Source: Natrinema salsiterrestre
GTDB taxonomy: Archaea > Halobacteriota > Halobacteria > Halobacteriales > Natrialbaceae
Reading direction: 5' to 3'
Length of the DNA: 64,000 nt
NCBI RefSeq assembly: GCF_029502005.1
Contig: NZ_JAMQOT010000013.1
Coordinates: forward strand, 38,003-102,002
Shown here: positions 7,576 to 15,805 of the stretch, piece after piece
How the letters are laid out: each line of letters starts with the position of its first letter
Position numbering within the stretch: the stretch's first letter is position 1
The notes under the pieces: generated by a model
What the model saw: only the letters and a program-made list of their open reading frames with translations
Databases searched by the model: none
What the model was told of the DNA's origin: nothing
Position numbers and translations under genes: made by a program

Positions 7576-9642
7576 TCAACAAAGATTAGCCTCGGAACAT
7601 GTTTTTTCCAGTGCTACCTCTACTTTGTCATGTTGCACGAGCATATCTGATAAAACGTTAAAGAACACCGAACAGGTAAGACCTCCAACAGGACCCCCAA
7701 GAGCGGTACAGCCCATTGTCGCTGCTGTTCCGACCCCTTCACTAAGAGCTACTGTTCCGAAAGTTATACAACAACTGCAGGTAGTGACTTCCCCTTGTTG
7801 GTTGAATTCATTAAGAGCAGTTACGAATGGGCTAGGGGCAGCCAATGCCTTATTTAGTGCCATCGCGCCTTTCTTAGAAAAGCCTTGGAATTTACCGGCT
7901 TCATACGCCCAGTCATTGAGAGCTCCGTACCCAGACAAGCTAACTTGTACTCCGCTGTTCGCGATATCCACAGCGACATCAACACCGTCGTCGATCATCT
8001 CTTTCACTTGATCCGGAATGAGCCAATCCGGAATATCAATGAGGCCGTTGGTGTTAACGGCTAGATCACCTACTTTCTGCGTATTTGCCTCCTGAGTGAC
8101 AGACTGCGGTGACAGCTGATCCGTATCATATTCCACAGCGGCACTTTCGAATTCTGCAGATCCTGAGGTCGTAGCCGTTCCAAGACTTTTGGTATCGAGT
8201 TGTTCTACTTGTACCCCCTCTGGAACGTTGTTTTCCGTTCGGAGCCGTTTGATGATCTGGCCTTCCACTACTTCTCCAGTGGATGTGTTCTTTGCGATCT
8301 TTGCTGATACGATATCTTCTCCATCGACATCTGCGAGATCGAATTTAGCCCCAATGAACAGAGTTCTTTGTGCCGGATCAGCAGAGTTGCTACCTCTACT
8401 TATGCGAAAAGCCGTTATCCCGGCCGAATCGTATCGAATCCGGCCACTCGTCGATTCCGCCCGTCTGGCGACCGCTTCGAACTCCGGTTCTCGCTCTAGC
8501 TCGGCAGCCAAGTGAAGCTTCTTGGCACGTTCGGCCGCCTCGGCCGTTACGTTTGGTTCCAAGTTAACCTCAATTCCTTCAGGGCCTTGCTGATCCTCAG
8601 GTTCCATTCGGATATTCGTTATCTGAACGTTCACTTCGGATTTATTGAGAGCTTCCGATGTAGCTGATAATTCTTTTGTGGACCCGTTAGAGGTAACAAT
8701 TGTGACTGACAGTTCCTCATCGGCCAAGGAGATACATGCTACGGTGTCGTCTTTCGGGTTGTTCTTAACAAGTCCGACATCAGGAACGACAACGAATTGG
8801 AAAGCGCCGCTGTACGAATAGGTAGTAGTCTGGGACGTTGCGGTCGCTTGAGCCATCCCGTAGTCGGTACGATCGACAACTTCACCGCCGGATTCAGTAG
8901 CGACGTCCCATCCCAGATGCAGGTAGTAATCATGCGCACTCCCAAGTGACTCGACCCTTGCACGACTGGGCTTAACCGAAGGGAGTGGGCGATCGGGATC
9001 GATTTCGGTACCGTTCTTGACGACGACTACCTCTGAACCATCCGTTTGGCTCCCAGTATCGAGATAGGTGAGTTCGCCAGCGTACGTGATCGCATGGAAT
9101 GACCATCCATGTGTACTGTGAACCGTGCCAGTGACGCGCCGGTCGCTGGGCCGTTCTGATGTCTCAGACTCGACCTCCACACGCCCGGTCGCCGAAATAT
9201 CATAGTCCACAGTCCCACCGGTAGCAATCACAAGCGTGTTGTGTGGGAACGTCTCGTAATCAAATGCTTCTCCATCAACCCTAACAGTAGCATCACCGGC
9301 AATATCGAAAGCAGTGAACTCACCGGTGAATGAGAATTCATGTGTCTCGTTCTCCAGCGTAGCTGAGCCGGTCCCGTTGCTGATGGTCTCGGACGGTGCA
9401 TCATTCGCCGACAAGAGCCCGGTCACAGTGAATTCATACTCAACTTTACCAGAAGATTCGATTACGAGTGATCGCAACGACGTGTTATCAATAGTGCTAG
9501 GGGTTGCACTGGCATTACCGAATACCTGAGCCTCAGCAAGCGAGGAAATCGATGGTAATGCAGCGACTCCCGCGCTGGTAGCACCTATTGATTTGAGAAC
9601 ATTCCGTCGTTTCACACCTTTTTCTGGCTTTTTCTTCTGCAT
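7576..9642 (-). CDS. Tat-exported halocin C8-like precursor protein (candidate)
   Basis: This 688-residue secreted protein begins with a Tat signal (VKRRNVLKSIGATSAG, residues 10-25; cleavage probably after SLAEAQ). Residues ~50-215 hold two related beta-modules (RSLVIESSGKVEYEFTVTG and NTLVIATGGTVDYDISATG). Residues ~350-480 form a charged alpha/beta region with RIRYDSAGITAFRIS and RTLFIGAKFDL. The last 71 residues (618-688) have Cys at 622, 624, 625, 645, 657, 682 and 688, with glycine-rich hydrophobic GCTALGGPVGGLTC and terminus CSEANLC. Halocin C8, released from the C-terminus of a Tat-exported precursor, has GCSAAGG, AGLSC and terminal CNRAGLC. Its precursor is about 283 residues, so this one is far longer. 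The similarity is from memory of the HalC8 sequence. The gene is less GC-rich than its neighbours. Confidence 0.7.
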   Translation of the reverse strand: MQKKKPEKGVKRRNVLKSIGATSAGVAALPSISSLAEAQVFGNASATPSTIDNTSLRSLVIESSGKVEYEFTVTGLLSANDAPSETISNGTGSATLENETHEFSFTGEFTAFDIAGDATVRVDGEAFDYETFPHNTLVIATGGTVDYDISATGRVEVESETSERPSDRRVTGTVHSTHGWSFHAITYAGELTYLDTGSQTDGSEVVVVKNGTEIDPDRPLPSVKPSRARVESLGSAHDYYLHLGWDVATESGGEVVDRTDYGMAQATATSQTTTYSYSGAFQFVVVPDVGLVKNNPKDDTVACISLADEELSVTIVTSNGSTKELSATSEALNKSEVNVQITNIRMEPEDQQGPEGIEVNLEPNVTAEAAERAKKLHLAAELEREPEFEAVARRAESTSGRIRYDSAGITAFRISRGSNSADPAQRTLFIGAKFDLADVDGEDIVSAKIAKNTSTGEVVEGQIIKRLRTENNVPEGVQVEQLDTKSLGTATTSGSAEFESAAVEYDTDQLSPQSVTQEANTQKVGDLAVNTNGLIDIPDWLIPDQVKEMIDDGVDVAVDIANSGVQVSLSGYGALNDWAYEAGKFQGFSKKGAMALNKALAAPSPFVTALNEFNQQGEVTTCSCCITFGTVALSEGVGTAATMGCTALGGPVGGLTCSVFFNVLSDMLVQHDKVEVALEKTCSEANLC

Positions 9643-9967
9643 GTACCATGGGATTAAATATTAGATATAAAATGTTTTTCGATTTAAAATACAATTTGAA
9701 AATAATGTCATAAAATAGCATATATGGATATATCAAGTGGTAAGTACTGCTATGTTCGAACCGAATTCACGTTCGTGATTTTGATGGGGTGCAAGTGACC
9801 GGCTGGCTTACCAACCAGGCAACGCCGGAGGACTGTACGGACATCGAGCCGGTCGTGCTGCTGGCCGTCAGTGCTCTTGAGATCATTACTGGTTGCCCCG
9901 CTGGCAACCGCTCCGATCGCTGCTGAAGAAATTCAGGGCTACGAGTGGGTCAACGAAGAACTGTGTA
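9643..9967. other. AT-rich upstream region and decayed coding remnant
   Basis: The first ~110 bases (9643-9750) are very AT-rich with several TATA-like stretches and lie upstream of the halocin-like gene, so they probably hold its promoter. From about 9790 to 9930 the plus strand can be read as a coding-like stretch ([14 protein letters not shown], then [17 protein letters not shown]) that ends in a stop and has no convincing start. It looks like a remnant of an unidentified gene. Confidence 0.35.
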
Positions 9968-10069
9968 TTAGCTCGGGGAACAACGTCCTCGATGCAGCTC
10001 ATGCCCCTGGTCTTCGGCATGACCTTCGAGCACTTCGATGAGTGCCTCGCTTCGGTCTTCTTGACTCAT
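9968..10069 (-). CDS. 33-residue ORF at the end of the TumE-like operon
   Basis: This tiny ORF starts with ATG 10069, two bases after the stop of the toxin-like gene, and encodes MSQEDRSEALIEVLEGHAED followed by a short basic tail. The first 22 residues look like the N-terminal helix of a longer protein, while the tail (HRGRCSPS) does not. It is therefore probably a truncated third gene of the operon rather than a functional microprotein. The family is not recognised. Confidence 0.35.
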   Translation of the reverse strand: MSQEDRSEALIEVLEGHAEDQGHELHRGRCSPS

Positions 10070-10071
10070 AT

Positions 10072-10527
10072 TCAGGCTGATCCCATCCGGGAGCTCGCGT
10101 CAGTGTCGACGTCGTCGTTCTCGTACGCTGCTCGCCACATCGCATGGACGGCACGAGTGACGAGTGACACCTCGGTCACGTCGATACAGGACGGCTCGGC
10201 GGCCGTCGTAGCGGCCTTAGACGGGGGATGGAAATGGATCTCCGAGGAGTGTGTATTCGGGTGGCGATCGAAGCGCCAGTTGACGTCGTCGCTATCGACG
10301 TAGTGAAACGAATACATTCCCAGTTCGCTCCACTGGATATCGAGCCGAGCGTTCTCGGCGTCGCCGAGCCCATCACTGAGACTGATCTGCAGTTCCGTGG
10401 GAGCGACGACGTCATCGTACGAGGTTGCGTCGACTAACGGCTCAAGCTCGAGCCAGAGATCACGAATTCGTTGGAGCGCCGGGAGATAGATCGGCCCAAA
10501 TTCGCCGGCACGGTCGTCCTCGCTCAT
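10072..10527 (-). CDS. TumE-like (DUF6516-type) toxin candidate
   Basis: This 151-residue protein has the layout of TumE/DUF6516 toxins: an N-terminal helical part (LPALQRIRDLWLELEPLVDA) and then a beta-rich core with YSFHYVDSDDVNWRFDRHPN and EIHFHPPSKA, resembling the HYxDxDGxxxFRYD and FPHHKH motifs of that family, followed by a helical end. The start at 10527 overlaps the upstream HTH gene by four bases (ATGA), typical of toxin-antitoxin operons. The longer frame from 10605 is rejected because it would run deep into the HTH gene. The identification rests on motif resemblance. Confidence 0.6.
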   Translation of the reverse strand: MSEDDRAGEFGPIYLPALQRIRDLWLELEPLVDATSYDDVVAPTELQISLSDGLGDAENARLDIQWSELGMYSFHYVDSDDVNWRFDRHPNTHSSEIHFHPPSKAATTAAEPSCIDVTEVSLVTRAVHAMWRAAYENDDVDTDASSRMGSA

Positions 10528-11036
10528 ACGGCAAGCTGGTGGCTGGCCTCGTCGTAGGCGAGTGCCGCCTGGGCGACGGCGAGATTCTGCCGTGTCGTTC
10601 GCCACGTGGTGAGGTCGTCCCAGCCCTCCGTCTCGTCGGCGTCGAGTTGCTGACTGAGCTCTTCAGGCGACACCACGTCGTAACGGTCCTCATAGCGCCG
10701 GATCTCGGCCTTCATGTCCTTGATGCCCTCAAGCAACTCCGGCCGATCGGCTTCCTCACGAAGCTCGCGGATCCGGGACATCAAAACTCGGTCGCTGTTT
10801 CGCTTGTACAGCGTCGTTTGGCCCTCTTGTTCCGTCTCGGCAAACCCGGTGTTTACAAGCGCCTTGCAGTGTCGACGTGCCGTCGGTTCGCTCACGAGGG
10901 CGCGGTCGGCGATATCGGCTGCCGACTGCCCATCGTGGGTCTGTTCGACGATTTCGTACACCCGCTCGAACGGCGTGGTGTCTTCTTTCCAGTCCGCTTT
11001 GACCTGCTCGTTGACGTCGTCCCACGTCTCGGTCAT
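10524..11036 (-). CDS. DUF7342-like HTH protein, putative antitoxin/regulator
   Basis: This 170-residue protein has a winged helix-turn-helix in residues ~20-75 (FERVYEIVEQTHDGQSAADIADRALVSEPTARRHCKALV) and a long helical, charged C-terminal half (LMSRIRELREEADRPELLEGIK through EDRYDVVSPEEL), which fits the haloarchaeal DUF7342 family. The start at 11036 (MTETWDDV) matches the family's usual beginning. It overlaps the downstream TumE-like gene by four bases, so it is the probable antitoxin and autoregulator of that pair (inference from operon layout). Confidence 0.75.
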   Translation of the reverse strand: MTETWDDVNEQVKADWKEDTTPFERVYEIVEQTHDGQSAADIADRALVSEPTARRHCKALVNTGFAETEQEGQTTLYKRNSDRVLMSRIRELREEADRPELLEGIKDMKAEIRRYEDRYDVVSPEELSQQLDADETEGWDDLTTWRTTRQNLAVAQAALAYDEASHQLAV

Positions 11037-11216
11037 ACTGGGTGCTACGCGATCGAGGAACAAATAGTTTCCTGAGAAAAATATCTAACGGTAGCGATTG
11101 TACAGGAGTGTTGTCGGGCTACCTGCTCCGCTAACGTCTCGAGATGCATCCGGACCGTAGTTGACGTGGCGTTTCCGGACTCGGAAACATCACTTTGTGT
11201 CACCCGCTGCCCCCGT
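11037..11216 (-). other. Decayed HTH-like coding remnant
   Basis: Read on the minus strand, about 11051-11203 gives DVSESGNATSTTVRMHLETL and continues to a stop at the head of the HTH gene. The TTVRMHLETLAEQV stretch resembles the recognition helix of a winged HTH, so this may be the leftover of another regulator fused by deletion to the TFB remnant that precedes it. No start codon is credible. It also includes the promoter of the DUF7342-like gene. Confidence 0.3.
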
Positions 11217-11366
11217 TCCTACCCCGCCTTTAAGGCCACAGTCTTCGCAGACCGTTTCGACCGCGTTCGTCGTGACTCATCCGTCGCATTTGGGGCATTG
11301 GTTCGGACTCGAATCTGCTTGCACATCCTCGTCGAAGCCAGTTTCGTAGATGTCTCTAGTTGTCAT
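11217..11366 (-). pseudogene. Transcription factor B N-terminal remnant
   Basis: From ATG 11366 the minus strand reads MTTRDIYETGFDEDV, then SPNQCPKCDG, a stop (TGA, 11277-11279), then VTTNAVETVCEDCGL. This is the zinc-ribbon start of a haloarchaeal TFB (general transcription initiation factor, TFIIB homologue), with the CPKC...CEDC ligands still present. The stop most simply arose from an Arg CGA codon. After the ribbon the reading frame degenerates and the two cyclin-like repeats are missing, so the gene is dead. TFB paralogues are common on haloarchaeal plasmids. Confidence 0.75.
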
Positions 11367-11575
11367 CGTTCTCACCGTGGTCAGGGACCCCATTAGTTCG
11401 GCGAGTTCCTCACCTCTTGAGGAGACAATAGACTCTATAGGGGATCCTCGCCGGGGTCAGACCGTTTTTCAAGGTCGTGGCTGCGTGCGCAGCGAAGCGA
11501 GCACGGAGCGGAGGGTGGGATGGCGGGGTTTGGGTCGGTCCGGCACACACCAAAAAAGAAGGCTGCTCCGACTGG
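11367..11575. other. Intergenic region, no gene recognised
   Basis: About 210 bases between the RPA-like remnant and the TFB remnant. It contains a stretch rich in G on the plus strand (around 11510-11540) and no open frame with convincing codon usage. It may include the promoter of the former TFB gene. Nothing else is seen. Confidence 0.5.
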
Positions 11576-12022
11576 CTATTCTTCCCACCACCGACCGCGT
11601 TCGGGGAACATAACGGTGCTCCAGCCGGTTAGAGCGACTGAGACGCGCCCATTGTACCAGTTCTTCGCCGCCCCGTGAATGCGAACGCGTTCACCCTCTT
11701 CGATCTAGGGTTGGTCACTCGCGACCCACGACGTCAGCTTCGTTTTCCCACTATCGTCCTCAATGAGTCCGACTTGTTGAATGCTCGGCGAGTCGCTCTC
11801 CCACAGGGTCGTCACGCGACCGTCGATACTCACCTCCTTGCGATCGACGTCCTCGAGCTTCCCGATGGGAACAACCTGTCCCGGCGCCGTCTGCAACTCC
11901 TCGAACACCCGCACGACCGCACTCGTCACGTCCGTGCCGTCGACGATTGCTTCGGCCAGCCGTCGACTGATCGCCGCACGCGACCAGCCATCTAACTGCG
12001 TCGCGAGTCGGTCCGCTTCCAC
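11576..12022 (-). pseudogene. RPA/OB-fold ssDNA-binding protein, interrupted by one stop
   Basis: The minus strand encodes a 148-codon OB-fold protein of the replication protein A type, common on haloarchaeal plasmids. It reads MEADRLATQLDGWSRAAISR, then a DRKEVSIDGRVTTLWESD strand region, then LIEDDSGKTKLTSWVASDQP, where a TAG (11705-11707) interrupts the frame. In-frame sequence continues IEEGERVRIHGAAKNWYNGR to a natural stop at 11576. The interrupted position is probably Trp in the family (TGG to TAG), so this is a recent nonsense mutation. The first part alone lacks the last strands of the OB barrel. Confidence 0.75.
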
Positions 12023-12084
12023 GTTTACTGTCGCCAGTTCATCTAGTACAAAGAATATACCCCATTAGTCATCGAAAGAGAACT

Positions 12085-13317
12085 ATGATGAGAGACGAGT
12101 ATACAAGGCGGACAATCCTAGGATATCTCGCAGGGGGCACGTTCGCCGGAATCAGTGGCTGTCTGGAGGTGTTCTCGGAGAACGGAACCAGTCCCAAATC
12201 CGAAGGCGAGAACTGGAAGACTGTCTCACCAAAGCCGTTCACCGAGGTTTCCAAACCCCGCTCTCCAGTAGCCACACTCGGCAGCTCCGACCGATCGGAA
12301 TCGTTCGGGCAGGAGGTCGCTACGACGGGTGATACTGTCTTTGTCGGCGTGCCCCAAGCTGCTCCCGATGGCGTCAAAAAAGCCGGAATCGTGGCCGTCT
12401 TTGAACGATCGGGGACTGGATGGGAGCAGACAGCGACGCTGACTGGTCGGAAACACAAACGCGACTATTTCGGCGGACAGATCGCAGCCAGCGGGTCGAC
12501 GCTGCTGGTCGGCAACGAGTACAACTATTCGGGGACGTCGCGAATTCCCGTGTCGGTGTTCGAGCGATCGAACGGTGACGGCTGGCAACTGACGACGGAG
12601 CTAACCGAGGGCGTCTACATCGAATCAATGGCGGTGGCCGATGATACGGCTGTCCTGCGGACAGCAGACAGCGACGGGCTCGTAGATGTCTTCGAGCGCG
12701 AAAGCAGGGAATGGAGGCGGCGACAGACGCTGTCTGATACTAGTCGGGATGACGGACGGATCGTCAGATCAATCGCGACTGATGGCAAGACGATACTGGT
12801 CGGAGCGCCACCGAAGTCAGGACCGAAGCGTCGACGCACGGGATCGGGCGTCGTTCACGTCTTCAGCCGATCGAGCGGTACCTGGAGTCATCGGACGACT
12901 CTCTCCGGAGCGACAGGGAAGGATCACTTCGGCTGGTCGGTCTCGGTGGTCAATGGGAAGGCATTGATCGGCGATTATATCAACGATACAGCGTACGTGT
13001 TCGGCCTCTCAGATGAACAATGGTCTCGCGAGCAGATGTACACTGCAACCAGTGGTGGCTCACATCAGTATTTCGGTAACACAGTCGCAATAGATGGCGA
13101 TACGTTGCTCGTCGGCGCACCGCATGCTCAGTTCGGCGACTCGGTCGGTGCGGTTTACAACCTCGATCAGCCGTCTAGTACAAACGAATCGCGAGGAATA
13201 TATTTCACAGCGCCCGATACGACCGAGCAGTTCGGCGACGCGATAGCGACCAGGAACGGAACGACGATCGTCGCAGGCAGAGATTCCGAGGAGAGTTTTG
13301 TCTATATTTACGAGTAG
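12085..13317 (+). CDS. Tat-exported FG-GAP-repeat lipoprotein
   Basis: This 410-residue protein has a Tat signal (YTRRTILGYLAGGTFAG) and lipobox GISGC, so it is lipid-anchored outside the cell. The mature part is a beta-propeller of FG-GAP type repeats, seen in recurring SFGQEVATTGDTVFVGVPQA, YFGGQIAASGSTLLVGN, HFGWSVSVVNGKALIGD, YFGNTVAIDGDTLLVGAP and QFGDAIATRNGTTIVAG units of about 55-60 residues. Such propellers usually bind proteins or glycans at the surface. It is divergent from the RPA-like remnant, with about 60 bases between them. The second Met (12088) is an equally good start. Confidence 0.85.
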   Translation: MMRDEYTRRTILGYLAGGTFAGISGCLEVFSENGTSPKSEGENWKTVSPKPFTEVSKPRSPVATLGSSDRSESFGQEVATTGDTVFVGVPQAAPDGVKKAGIVAVFERSGTGWEQTATLTGRKHKRDYFGGQIAASGSTLLVGNEYNYSGTSRIPVSVFERSNGDGWQLTTELTEGVYIESMAVADDTAVLRTADSDGLVDVFERESREWRRRQTLSDTSRDDGRIVRSIATDGKTILVGAPPKSGPKRRRTGSGVVHVFSRSSGTWSHRTTLSGATGKDHFGWSVSVVNGKALIGDYINDTAYVFGLSDEQWSREQMYTATSGGSHQYFGNTVAIDGDTLLVGAPHAQFGDSVGAVYNLDQPSSTNESRGIYFTAPDTTEQFGDAIATRNGTTIVAGRDSEESFVYIYE

Positions 13318-13447
13318 TGACTTGCGGTCGCTCTCAGAACGCGAATCCTCTGAATTCAGCAAACGCTGACACTATGTTCGAAAAGCGAGTGTTAGAGAAT
13401 CGATATCTACTCTAGGTACTCAGAGCATCCGTCTTGGTCGTCTTCCG

Positions 13448-13630
13448 ACAGCTGGCCTCGTTGAGGCAAGCCGCCAAGGGAAAACAAAGCAGATTCGACT
13501 GTCGGACGCAAAGGCGCTCGTCGTATACGGACTCCTCGTCCACCTCGGGAACGGTGTCTATGATATCACCCGTAAGGGGGAGCAGTACCTTACCGGTGAG
13601 CTCGATGCTCGCAACCTCGAGGCCGAATGA
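13448..13630 (+). pseudogene. C-terminal remnant of a haloarchaeal winged-helix (PhiH1-repressor-like) protein
   Basis: The plus strand reads TAGLVEASRQGKTKQIRLSD, then LVVYGLLVHLGNGVYDITRK, then a final EGEQYLTGELDARNLEAE with stop at 13628-13630. The GxYDIT..GExYLxGELD pattern is typical of the C-terminus of haloarchaeal MarR/PhiH1-repressor-like winged-helix proteins. There is no start codon, and sequence upstream of about 13448 does not continue the domain, so only the last 60 residues survive. Confidence 0.55.
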
Positions 13631-13793
13631 ATTCAGCTGGCGACAACCTCGGCCGGCGGATAAGGCGATTCTGCTGGCGTGACCACTCACAATCGTTGCG
13701 CGTCCGAACATACTCGGCCCAGCGCTTGATCATGGCACGCCGTCGCTCCGTGTTCCGGCGTTGATCGTCCTCAAACTCCTGTGAGTTCAGCAT
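13590..13793 (-). pseudogene. N-terminal fragment of a haloarchaeal hypothetical protein
   Basis: From ATG 13793 the minus strand encodes MLNSQEFEDDQRRNTERRRAMIKRWAEYVRTRNDCEWSRQQNRLI (shown here in full only up to the recognisable part). The RRR..IK.W.EYV...EW..QQN..I pattern recurs at the start of small haloarchaeal proteins. After about residue 45 the sequence turns basic and overlaps, antisense, the winged-helix remnant, so the original C-terminus is lost. It is probably a truncated gene. Confidence 0.35.
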
Positions 13794-13912
13794 CGTAGTC
13801 TTCAACTCCAAGCTCTTTGGCGTACGTTTCGAGCTGCTCGGTGTTAAATTGTTTCTCAAAAGACAAATACAGTCCTTTCCACCCAGATACGTCTGTAACG
13901 TTCGATTGGGGC

Positions 13913-14479
13913 TTACTCGAGGAGATCTCGCAACTGAGCGACGTAGGGGCTGTTTTCCCAACTCCGATGTGGACTAATCGTTGTCAACAACTTCCGGGCT
14001 TCGTCGCTGGTCATATAGCCGTTCCGAGCATAGTCGCAGATGAGCCGCGGTGTCGGGACGATACGCGGCCCTTTGAGCACAGCGTGAATCAGTGGGAAGT
14101 TCGTGCCGCCAAATTCGTCGGTGAGAAACCCGTCGACGTCGAGCGCGTTCGCGAGGACGATGCCATCAGTTTCGCCGTCATCGAGGCCGAACGTCGGTCG
14201 CGCGTCTGGGGTGTCGTCGTGCGCATACGGATCTTCGACCGTGTAGTGGCCACGGGCCGCGAGGACGTTACTCGCGGCTGCGGCGTGGATGTCCTGATAC
14301 TGCGTGATGTCGCGGAGTTCTGCGACTACTTCTGGAGGGACGAACACGTCACAGGAGGTGAGCAGGTATTGGTACGGGTCGGGAACATCGGTACCGATGG
14401 CTGCATCTGCACGGGGCACTGCGAGACTGACGAGCGCACTCGTATCGGCGACGACTGTTCGCAGTCGTGGACCGCTCAT
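13913..14479 (-). CDS. PIN-domain toxin (VapC-like), module 1
   Basis: This is a 188-residue PIN-domain protein, predicted to be a Mg2+-dependent ribonuclease acting on RNA in the cytosol. The acidic active-site residues are in place: Asp in VVADTSALVSL (residue 12), Glu in EVVAELRDI, the DDGETDGIVLAN cluster and Asp in GFLTDEFGG. It overlaps by four bases the RHH-type antitoxin upstream, as in VapBC operons. A paralogous module lies at 15293-16108. At 188 residues it is longer than classical VapC (about 130), mainly because of an insertion around residues 75-95 and a helical C-terminus. Confidence 0.85.
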   Translation of the reverse strand: MSGPRLRTVVADTSALVSLAVPRADAAIGTDVPDPYQYLLTSCDVFVPPEVVAELRDITQYQDIHAAAASNVLAARGHYTVEDPYAHDDTPDARPTFGLDDGETDGIVLANALDVDGFLTDEFGGTNFPLIHAVLKGPRIVPTPRLICDYARNGYMTSDEARKLLTTISPHRSWENSPYVAQLRDLLE

Positions 14480-14832
14480 CGATCGTCGTCGACCGTCGTC
14501 ACATCCCCATCGTAGACGTCGACGTCATCGGGGGTGCCGAGATCGAGTGGTTCGCCCTCGAGATCCGCTTTGAGGAGGCGGAGCCGCTGGGCGGTCTCGG
14601 CGCCGACCAACTGCTTGACCGTCTCGAACTCGAGTTGACCGTCGTAGTACTTCGTCGCGACCAGCTCCTGGAACGTCTCACTGTCGGCCGTATCTTCGAT
14701 GTACTCGCGAATAGCCTCGACAAGCAGATCCGTCCGATCTTTGTCGAAGAGCTCCGCGATCGCGTCCAGCCGGTCGACGAGATACTCCGGCGACTGGAAG
14801 TGAACCCGTCGCGGATCGTCGCTTGCACTCAT
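14476..14832 (-). CDS. Ribbon-helix-helix antitoxin, module 1
   Basis: This is a 118-residue partner of the PIN toxin. The first 50 residues form an RHH fold (RRVHFQSPEYLVDRLDAIAE, then KDRTDLLVEAIREYIED); the strand RVHFQSP should contact DNA and the two helices dimerise. The C-terminal half (ELVATKYYDGQLEFETVKQLVGAE, then LRLLKADLEGEP) is the toxin-binding region typical of UPF0175-like antitoxins. The start at 14832 is chosen because the longer frame adds residues before the RHH strand. It probably autoregulates the operon. Confidence 0.8.
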   Translation of the reverse strand: MSASDDPRRVHFQSPEYLVDRLDAIAELFDKDRTDLLVEAIREYIEDTADSETFQELVATKYYDGQLEFETVKQLVGAETAQRLRLLKADLEGEPLDLGTPDDVDVYDGDVTTVDDDR

Positions 14833-14925
14833 CCTATGTGCAAGTTCTGCACATAGGCCCATAACGGTTTCGGGGATTGCACAGAGCTTGCCCCATCAAC
14901 ATTCTGGCGACAGGAATCAATCTCG

Positions 14926-15261
14926 CTAGACTCGGTTGTTGCGCTGTGCGTTGAGTTCTTCGAGGAACTGGCTGGCTGCCGTCCCGATACGAATGCCATC
15001 TACGTTGCGCATCTCGAGGTCGTGCGTGGCAGTCCGAAAGGGGTAGTGGTCGACGAGGATTCGATGGATAACGGTTCGGACGGGCTCGGTCCCGTACCTG
15101 TCGACGACAGTAGTCATCATCTCGTCGAGATGCGCGTCCCGGTGCTCTGTCCGGGGATGCTGTGCGCGTTCGAGGATGAGTTCGACTACATCGTCAACTG
15201 ATGCGTGCTCGGGATTCTTGGTTCGTTCACGAACGTCGTAGAGAGCGTCGCTATCGGCCAT
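14926..15261 (-). CDS. Haloarchaeal hypothetical protein between toxin modules
   Basis: This is a 111-residue helical protein of unknown function (MADSDALYDVRERTKNPEHA, then HLDEMMTTVVDRYGTEPVRTVIHRILVDHYPF). It has no signal peptide, membrane span or cysteine. It lies between two RHH/PIN modules on the same strand, 31 bases downstream of the second PIN gene and 94 bases upstream of the first antitoxin, and may be part of that accessory block. Confidence 0.55.
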   Translation of the reverse strand: MADSDALYDVRERTKNPEHASVDDVVELILERAQHPRTEHRDAHLDEMMTTVVDRYGTEPVRTVIHRILVDHYPFRTATHDLEMRNVDGIRIGTAASQFLEELNAQRNNRV

Positions 15262-15292
15262 TTCTGTTCACTTCGAGGTATCCTTCTCGGTG

Positions 15293-15805
15293 TCAGGGAT
15301 CCTTGAGCAATGAGCGAGCTCGCTGCACATAACTGTTCGCGCCCCAGCTACGGGCGTCGCTGATCTCATCGAGGAGCAGCCGCGCATCGGCAGCTGATAG
15401 GTGTTCAGTTCGAACGAGAACCGAGAGCAGCGTCGGTGTCGTGACGAGTCGGGTATCAGCGAGTGAGGCATGGATCAAGCCAAGTTGGTTGAACTCGTCA
15501 CAGAGGAAGAGTGCAGCATCGAGATCGTTCGCGAGCGTGACTGCCGCGTTTTCACCGTCGTCCAGCGGAAACTCGGCATCGAGGTCGATCGACTGTGTCT
15601 CGAATGACTCCGCTTGGTCGAGTGCGGCGGATGCGGCGTGTCCATGGACGTCATCGTACGAGGCAATCTCTTGGAGTTCATCGATGACTGCCGTTGGGAC
15701 GACGACCTCGTACCGGGAGAGACAGAGTGTGAGTGGATCGGAGTCATCGTCAGTAACGATGCCGAGACTCACGAGGGCGGAAGCGTCTGCGATAAGCCGC
15801 GACAT
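15293..15805 (-). CDS. PIN-domain toxin (VapC-like), module 2
   Basis: This is a 170-residue PIN-domain protein, predicted to be a Mg2+-dependent RNase. Active-site acids are visible: Asp7 in LIADASALVSLG, Glu in AVIDELQEIASYDDVHGHA, the DDGENAAVTLAN cluster and Asp in LFLCDEFNQLG. It is paralogous to the toxin at 13913-14479 over its whole length (shared DVxxxAA, DDGE, LLxxISxxRSWxxNSYV motifs). It starts right at the end of its antitoxin gene (15806). Confidence 0.85.
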   Translation of the reverse strand: MSRLIADASALVSLGIVTDDDSDPLTLCLSRYEVVVPTAVIDELQEIASYDDVHGHAASAALDQAESFETQSIDLDAEFPLDDGENAAVTLANDLDAALFLCDEFNQLGLIHASLADTRLVTTPTLLSVLVRTEHLSAADARLLLDEISDARSWGANSYVQRARSLLKDP

